Of a stretch of 64,000 bases of DNA, positions 60,537-64,000 are shown one piece after another. How positions within the stretch are numbered: the first letter of the stretch is position 1; the number at the start of each line of letters is the position of its first letter. A model generated the notes under the pieces. That model worked only from the letters and a program-made list of their open reading frames with translations. It searched no databases and was not told the DNA's origin. The position numbers were made by a program, and so were the translations under genes. This DNA comes from Parazoarcus communis SWub3 = DSM 12120 (GTDB lineage: Bacteria > Pseudomonadota > Gammaproteobacteria > Burkholderiales > Rhodocyclaceae), in the NCBI RefSeq assembly GCF_003226565.1, contig NZ_QKOE01000003.1:124001-188000 (forward strand). Reading direction: 5' to 3'.

Positions 60537-60860
60537 TCACTGCTTGGGGTCTGGCATGGCGATCTCCTCGGGCGTGAGGATCCATACCTTGCGGATCTGC
60601 CCACCGTTGTCGATCTGTACACGCACCTTGTATTCGCCACTGGCGGACGCTGGCAGCACGATGCGGTTGTTGGCATCCCGAATCTGCGCACCCGGGCTCA
60701 ACATCAACAGCTTGCCATCAATGGCAACCCGGCTTTCACCCGCAAACTTGGCGACCGCACGCACCGCATCAGCGGGAAACGCGCGCAACACCACCGCCCC
60801 AAGCTGTTGAATGCACAGGAAAGTCGCCGAAAGGGCAAACAAGGCACGAACAAGGCGCAC
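60537..60860 (-). CDS. Small exported protein of unknown function
   Basis: A 107-residue product with an N-terminal hydrophobic segment (about 4-27) that reads as a signal peptide, then strands VAIDGKLLMLSPGAQIRD and YKVRVQIDNGGQIRKVWIL. No family is recognised with certainty. It lies ten bases upstream of miaB on the same strand and probably leads the miaB-phoH-ybeY-corC-lnt run. Confidence 0.65.
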   Translation of the reverse strand: MRLVRALFALSATFLCIQQLGAVVLRAFPADAVRAVAKFAGESRVAIDGKLLMLSPGAQIRDANNRIVLPASASGEYKVRVQIDNGGQIRKVWILTPEEIAMPDPKQ

Positions 60861-60896
60861 GATAAGGACACTGGCGGACTAGGATATAGGCCACCG

Positions 60897-60925
60897 ATGA
60901 TCCCCGATCAGCCCTTCGCTGTCAA
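60897..60925 (-). promoter_or_regulatory. Possible promoter of the miaB run
   Basis: On the minus strand TTGACA (60925-60920) is followed after 17 bases by GATCAT (60902-60897), a four-of-six -10 match. A second option, CTGATC and TATATC, lies just downstream. Neither is certain. Confidence 0.3.
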
Positions 60926-60971
60926 TGTAAAATCCTTATAAATCAAGCCCTCCTGTACCACCCTCAGCACA

Positions 60972-60987
60972 GATGAAACCTTTCATC
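60972..60987. repeat. 16-base inverted repeat
   Basis: GATGAAA-CC-TTTCATC in the gap between the small exported protein and the tRNA promoter. It could be an operator or chance; nothing else supports a role. Confidence 0.3.
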
Positions 60988-61022
60988 ACGACGCGTGCAG
61001 CACCCGCCAGCACACGCATGTA

Positions 61023-61052
61023 TTGACGTCCTCTCGGATCACCCGCTATAGT
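61023..61052 (+). promoter_or_regulatory. Promoter of the tRNA-Met gene
   Basis: TTGACG and TATAGT with an 18-base spacer; transcription would begin near 61059, seven bases before the mature tRNA. A GC-rich discriminator (AGCGCGC) follows, as expected for a stable-RNA promoter under stringent control. Confidence 0.75.
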
Positions 61053-61065
61053 AGCGCGCTCGGTT

Positions 61066-61142
61066 GGTGATGTAGCTCAGACGGTTAGAGCGACGGATTC
61101 ATAACCCGTAGGTCGGCAGTTCGATTCTGCCCATCACCACCA
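61066..61142 (+). tRNA. tRNA-Met (anticodon CAT)
   Basis: A 77-base cloverleaf: acceptor GGTGATG/CATCACC, D stem GCTC/GAGC, anticodon loop TTCATAA, T stem GGCAG/CTGCC with TTCGATT, and an encoded ACCA end. The anticodon stem ACGGA/CCCGT has an A-C mismatch at its last pair. Acceptor pairing G1-C72 argues against an initiator tRNA, so elongator Met is likeliest. Ile2 with a lysidine-modified CAT cannot be fully excluded by eye. Confidence 0.93.
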
Positions 61143-61150
61143 AAAAATTC

Positions 61151-61184
61151 AGGGGCTTGCAGCGATGCAAGCCCCTTTGCTTTT
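61151..61184 (+). terminator. Intrinsic terminator after tRNA-Met
   Basis: An 11-base-pair stem AGGGGCTTGCA/TGCAAGCCCCT with a GCGA loop, followed by TTGCTTTT, eight bases beyond the tRNA. Confidence 0.88.
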
Positions 61185-61225
61185 GTGTCGGGCTAACAAC
61201 GATGGGCGCCGGCTTTCGTCGGCCG

Positions 61226-61633
61226 TCAGGTCATGCCGGCCACCGGGCGTGCGCCCGCAAGCCGGGCAGCCTTCTCGTCGAAGGTCAGGAAGGGCAGCGC
61301 CTGCTCTGCGCTGCAACAGGCAAGATGCAGCGCGTCAGCAAAATCCGCGGCACCATGCTCGTACAGATAGCACGCGTACTCGACCGCCCCTTCTGCCTCA
61401 AACGACACATTCCGTACCTCCAGAAGTGCTCGCAGCGTCCCAAGGACGGTCGGCTTGTCGAAGCGGTACCGTGACCTCAGCACCCATTCGAGCTCCAGGG
61501 TCACGGTCCGGGTGATGTGGATGCACTCGCCCGCGGCAAGCGCCCCCTGGATGCACGCGACCGCCTGCCGGTACTGCTCCAGGTCATCGCGCACAAGATA
61601 ACGCACGAGGACGTTGGTATCGACCGAGGGCAT
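61226..61633 (-). CDS. PIN-domain toxin, VapC-like
   Basis: A 135-residue PIN-domain ribonuclease. Acidic residues in VDTNVLVRYL (Asp5), TLELEW (Glu) and FADALHLACC (Asp) outline the metal site. Family members cleave tRNA or other RNA when freed from their antitoxin. It follows the antitoxin gene with a one-base overlap. Two cysteines in LACCS are unusual but not diagnostic. Confidence 0.9.
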   Translation of the reverse strand: MPSVDTNVLVRYLVRDDLEQYRQAVACIQGALAAGECIHITRTVTLELEWVLRSRYRFDKPTVLGTLRALLEVRNVSFEAEGAVEYACYLYEHGAADFADALHLACCSAEQALPFLTFDEKAARLAGARPVAGMT

Positions 61634-61854
61634 CAGCGCCAGGCCTTCATCTCGTCCGTGCTCACCCCCCCTCCCTCGGGCGCCTGCAGTAACCCGGCCA
61701 TATCTTCCAAGGCGCGCTTCTTCGCCCGAAGAATGACCGTGCCATCCGGCAGCACCGTGAAGTTCACCTTGTCCCGGGGCTGCAGGTCGAGTGCTTCACG
61801 CACATCGATGGGGATGGTCACCTGGCCTTTGCTGGTAAGTGTTGCGAGCGACAT
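61633..61854 (-). CDS. AbrB/SpoVT-type antitoxin, VapB-like
   Basis: A 73-residue swapped-hairpin DNA-binding protein, with LTSKGQVTIPIDVREAL at the N-terminus and a short toxin-binding tail (STDEMKAWR). ATG 61854 has GGAG six bases upstream; an ATG four codons earlier is less likely. It precedes the PIN toxin and should repress its own promoter through the inverted repeat upstream. Confidence 0.9.
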   Translation of the reverse strand: MSLATLTSKGQVTIPIDVREALDLQPRDKVNFTVLPDGTVILRAKKRALEDMAGLLQAPEGGGVSTDEMKAWR

Positions 61855-61860
61855 GAGAAT

Positions 61861-61901
61861 CTCCATTTCCTTACCAAATATATTTTAGTAAGGAAATGGA
61901 G
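61861..61901. promoter_or_regulatory. Operator of the VapBC-like pair: 14-base perfect inverted repeat
   Basis: CTCCATTTCCTTAC and its exact complement flank a 13-base AT-only-but-one spacer. On the minus strand one arm contains the antitoxin Shine-Dalgarno (GGAG) and the spacer holds TAAAAT/TATATT, suitable as a -10. Bound antitoxin would cover promoter and ribosome site. The remaining gap up to 62135 shows no convincing gene. Confidence 0.7.
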
Positions 61902-62135
61902 GCTTTACAAGCGACCATTCCGGGAGCTGCGCTTGTTTTTCCCCTGCCCCGGAGAACACGATCACTTCCCTACTCCAAGTATTTGTGGTCGCACACGGCG
62001 CCTGACGCTGCGCTGCGAAATGTCTGACAGCGTCTCCACTGTGGTACTCCCGTACCACCCACTCTCCCCACCCTCGTCGCAGACTTGCCCTGATGGCCAT
62101 CAAGCGCCATCCACCACCCGACCGAGGAGACCGAC

Positions 62136-62714
62136 ATGGGCAAGAAGATACTGATGATCTGCGGTGACTACTGCGAGGACTACGAAACCATGGTGCCGTT
62201 CCAGACCCTGCTTGCGATCGGCCATACCGTACATGCGGTGTGTCCAGGCAAGAAGGCGGGCGACAGCATCGCCACCGCGGTTCATGATTTCGAGGGTGAC
62301 CAGACCTACAGCGAAAAACGTGGACATAACTTTGCGCTGAATGCCAGCTTCGACGATATCGATGCCAGCCACTACGACGCGCTGGTGATTCCAGGTGGGC
62401 GCGGGCCAGAGTACCTGCGGATGAACGACGCAGTCATTGCACTCATCCGTCACTTCTTCAGCACCAACAAGCCTGTGGCGGCAGTCTGCCATGGCGCCCA
62501 GTTGCTGGCCGGCGCACGCGTGCTCGAAGGGCGCCTGTGCTCCGCCTACCCGGCCTGCCGTGCCGAGGTGGAACTGGCCGGCGGACGCTATGCCGACATT
62601 CCCATTGACCAGGCAGTCACCGACGGCAATCTGGTCACCGCCCCCGCCTGGCCTGCCCACCCTGCCTGGCTGAGCCAGTTCATCGCACTACTGGGCACCC
62701 GGATCAGCCACTGA
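62136..62714 (+). CDS. DJ-1/PfpI-family protein
   Basis: A 192-residue class I glutamine-amidotransferase-like protein. The nucleophilic elbow AAVCHGAQLL (Cys near 122) and the preceding IPGGRGPEYLR are the family signature; an upstream Glu (GDYCEDYE) completes the usual site. Members act as protein/nucleotide deglycases, proteases or chaperones; which applies here is unknown. ACCGAGGAGACC precedes the ATG. Confidence 0.9.
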   Translation: MGKKILMICGDYCEDYETMVPFQTLLAIGHTVHAVCPGKKAGDSIATAVHDFEGDQTYSEKRGHNFALNASFDDIDASHYDALVIPGGRGPEYLRMNDAVIALIRHFFSTNKPVAAVCHGAQLLAGARVLEGRLCSAYPACRAEVELAGGRYADIPIDQAVTDGNLVTAPAWPAHPAWLSQFIALLGTRISH

Positions 62715-62723
62715 GCACACCGC

Positions 62724-62756
62724 GCCCGGAGCACGACAGGCATGTCGTCTCCGGGC
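62724..62756. terminator. Hairpin after the DJ-1/PfpI gene
   Basis: GCCCGGAG-(C)-ACGAC pairs with GTCGT-CTCCGGGC around a six-base loop, with one bulged base. It starts ten bases past the stop and has no T run. Confidence 0.45.
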
Positions 62757-62766
62757 ATTGCCGCAT

Positions 62767-62786
62767 CATTCGACTACAATCGAATG
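62767..62786. repeat. Seven-base inverted repeat
   Basis: CATTCGA-CTACAA-TCGAATG lies between the two hairpins downstream of the DJ-1/PfpI gene. Role unknown. Confidence 0.25.
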
Positions 62787-62792
62787 ACCGAG

Positions 62793-62823
62793 CCGCCAAG
62801 GACCGTGCGATGTGGCGGTTTTT
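62793..62823 (+). terminator. Probable intrinsic terminator after the DJ-1/PfpI gene
   Basis: CCGCCA/TGGCGG with a 14-base loop followed by five T residues. The stretch from here to 62969 shows nothing else. Confidence 0.55.
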
Positions 62824-62969
62824 CAATCTACGCAATGAAGATCATCCATCGTAGGGCAACAGCAGGGGCCATCACATCCATCAGACCAGCAACATTGACA
62901 CTGCACAGTCAGACGCCGCTCTGAGCCCCTGGACTCCAAACTGTTAGAACGGCAGAAGACAACACATTG

Positions 62970-64000
62970 TCATCGCTCCCGGCCAGCCTCGTGCCAAGCC
63001 TTTTTTACGGGTGACAACAGGTACTCAGCCACCGTTCGGTTTCCCAGCAAGATTTCTGCCGTCGTCTGCATGCCCACTGATAAACCGTACTTCACACCCT
63101 CAACCTCCAGCCCGCTTGCATCGACTGCGACCAAAGCCTTGTATCGCAAAGGACGCTGACCAGCGCCGTACAAACCTTTGTCGCGAGCCTCATCTTCACT
63201 TTGAGCATCGGCACTGACATGTTCGACAGTGCCTTGCCCCATGCCGTACTTCTGAAAAGAATAAGGCGCAAACTTCAGCTTGACAGTCTGCCCCTCGCGC
63301 ACGAAGCCGATATCTTCATTCGAAATCCAAACCTCGGCCTTGAGACTCTCATCGCTTGGAACCAGACTAGCCAGTACGGTACCAGGCTGCACTACCGTAC
63401 CAGCCGTATGGGTCGCCAGATCCTTGATCACGCCATCCTGCGGGGCTTTCAACTCCAGCAACTGACGCCGGTGTAGCTGCTTTTCCTTTTCCTTGGCCAG
63501 TTTGTCAATCTGAGCCTGTACCTCATGGCGCTCGGCATGCAACTGCCGGATGTGATCTGCTTCGATCTGCTCAAGCCTTTTCTGAGACTGGTCAATGCTG
63601 GCATGGGCGGCAGCGATCAGATGACCCTGTGTCACCAACTCCTGTTCCTTCTCGATGCGCTCGCGCCGCTTGTCAGAACCCATCAGACCTCCAGCAAAAC
63701 CTTCTGCAACCAAGCGCTGATAGGCCCGATCCTGTTCCCGGTAATGTGGGAGCACAGCCTCGAGCCGCTCTTTCTGCTGGCGGGCTGCAGCCAGTTCCTG
63801 CTGCGCCCTGAGCAAACGACTTCGCTCCTCAGCCAGCGTCGCGGCCAAGGCATTGAGGTTTGCCTGGTATTGCGCGCCGGTCTCACGCACGAGCGCCGCA
63901 GACACCAACATGTCCGGCGCGAAAGGCATACCGCCGAGTTCCGCATCAATGCGGGCAAGCACAAGCCGCTTACGGTCGTACTCGGTATTGATTGCCTCCA
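62970..64000 (-). CDS. Type I secretion periplasmic adaptor, HlyD family (5' end outside window)
   Basis: The frame continues through the right edge, where EAINTEYDRKRL precedes the first in-frame GTG at 63962, so that GTG is internal. The visible part has a long coiled coil (about 130 residues; RLEQIEADHIRQLHAE and similar), the lipoyl-like barrel with LKAPQDGVIKDLATHTAG, and the HlyD C-terminal VWISNEDIGFVREGQ and GMQTTAEI. It would link an ABC exporter to an outer-membrane channel for an RTX-type protein. Its partners lie outside the window. Confidence 0.85.
   Translation of the reverse strand, partial: EAINTEYDRKRLVLARIDAELGGMPFAPDMLVSAALVRETGAQYQANLNALAATLAEERSRLLRAQQELAAARQQKERLEAVLPHYREQDRAYQRLVAEGFAGGLMGSDKRRERIEKEQELVTQGHLIAAAHASIDQSQKRLEQIEADHIRQLHAERHEVQAQIDKLAKEKEKQLHRRQLLELKAPQDGVIKDLATHTAGTVVQPGTVLASLVPSDESLKAEVWISNEDIGFVREGQTVKLKFAPYSFQKYGMGQGTVEHVSADAQSEDEARDKGLYGAGQRPLRYKALVAVDASGLEVEGVKYGLSVGMQTTAEILLGNRTVAEYLLSPVKKAWHEAGRER

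Noticed and set aside
57743-60577. 944-codon plus-strand open frame antisense to ybeY, phoH and miaB
   Set aside because: Fully explained as a shadow of three conserved genes; it has no ribosome site and no recognisable motifs.
61885-62103. 72-codon minus-strand frame upstream of the antitoxin
   Set aside because: No ribosome site or motif, and it overlaps the antitoxin operator.
62742-62924. 60-codon plus-strand frame after the DJ-1/PfpI gene
   Set aside because: It spans an inverted repeat and a likely terminator; composition is not protein-like.

Overview
The window reads as a chromosomal segment of a high-GC betaproteobacterium, most likely a member of the Rhodocyclales (Thauera/Azoarcus/Aromatoleum type). 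This is inferred from gene neighbourhoods (rpe-gph-trpEGDC; mlaFEDACB-ABC-bolA-murA-his-HIT-tatABC; glyQS-lnt-corC-ybeY-phoH-miaB), a phasin gene and a short-form HisG. No similarity search was possible. Coding density is high. I found no rRNA, insertion sequence, prophage or CRISPR array, and one tRNA gene.

Layout. 1-5.6 kb: a minus-strand operon rpe-gph-(candidate Trp-rich leader)-trpE-trpG-trpD-trpC, with the start of one further gene at the left edge. 5.7-10.6 kb: four minus-strand signalling genes (PP2C phosphatase, double-FHA protein, class II cyclic-nucleotide phosphodiesterase-like protein, and a GspE-type ATPase with an N-terminal GAF domain). 10.7-12.8 kb: sucCD. 13.0-17.8 kb: DUF2889 protein, FimV-like protein, Nif3-like protein and a DegS/AlgW-like protease. 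17.8-26.5 kb: the tat and his genes, with hisC inverted inside an otherwise collinear his operon. 26.6-34.3 kb: rnk, murA, bolA, an ABC-2 exporter and the Mla phospholipid-transport operon. 34.4-44.3 kb: a compact nine-gene MSHA-like pilus/pseudopilus operon. 44.3-48.6 kb: a KefB-type antiporter, kdsD, lptC and lptA, without kdsC or lptB at this locus. 48.7-50.4 kb: enoyl-CoA hydratase and phasin. 50.5-60.9 kb: plsC, gmhB, glyS, glyQ, lnt, corC, ybeY, phoH, miaB and a small exported protein. 61-62.7 kb: tRNA-Met(CAT), a VapBC-like toxin-antitoxin pair and a DJ-1/PfpI protein. At the right edge is the 3' part of a type I secretion HlyD-type adaptor.

Functionally the window is mainly housekeeping (Trp and His synthesis, TCA cycle, envelope lipid and LPS assembly, protein export, translation). 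Three areas stand out: the GAF-ATPase/PDE/FHA/PP2C signalling group, the MSHA-like operon lying between mlaF and kefB-kdsD, and several candidate regulatory structures (Trp leader, phasin promoter with paired TGC-N3-GCA sites, VapB operator, intercistronic hairpins). The most novel-looking points are the possible translational attenuator before trpE, the signalling group with its motor-type ATPase, the in-place inversion of hisC, and the long N-terminal extension of YbeY.
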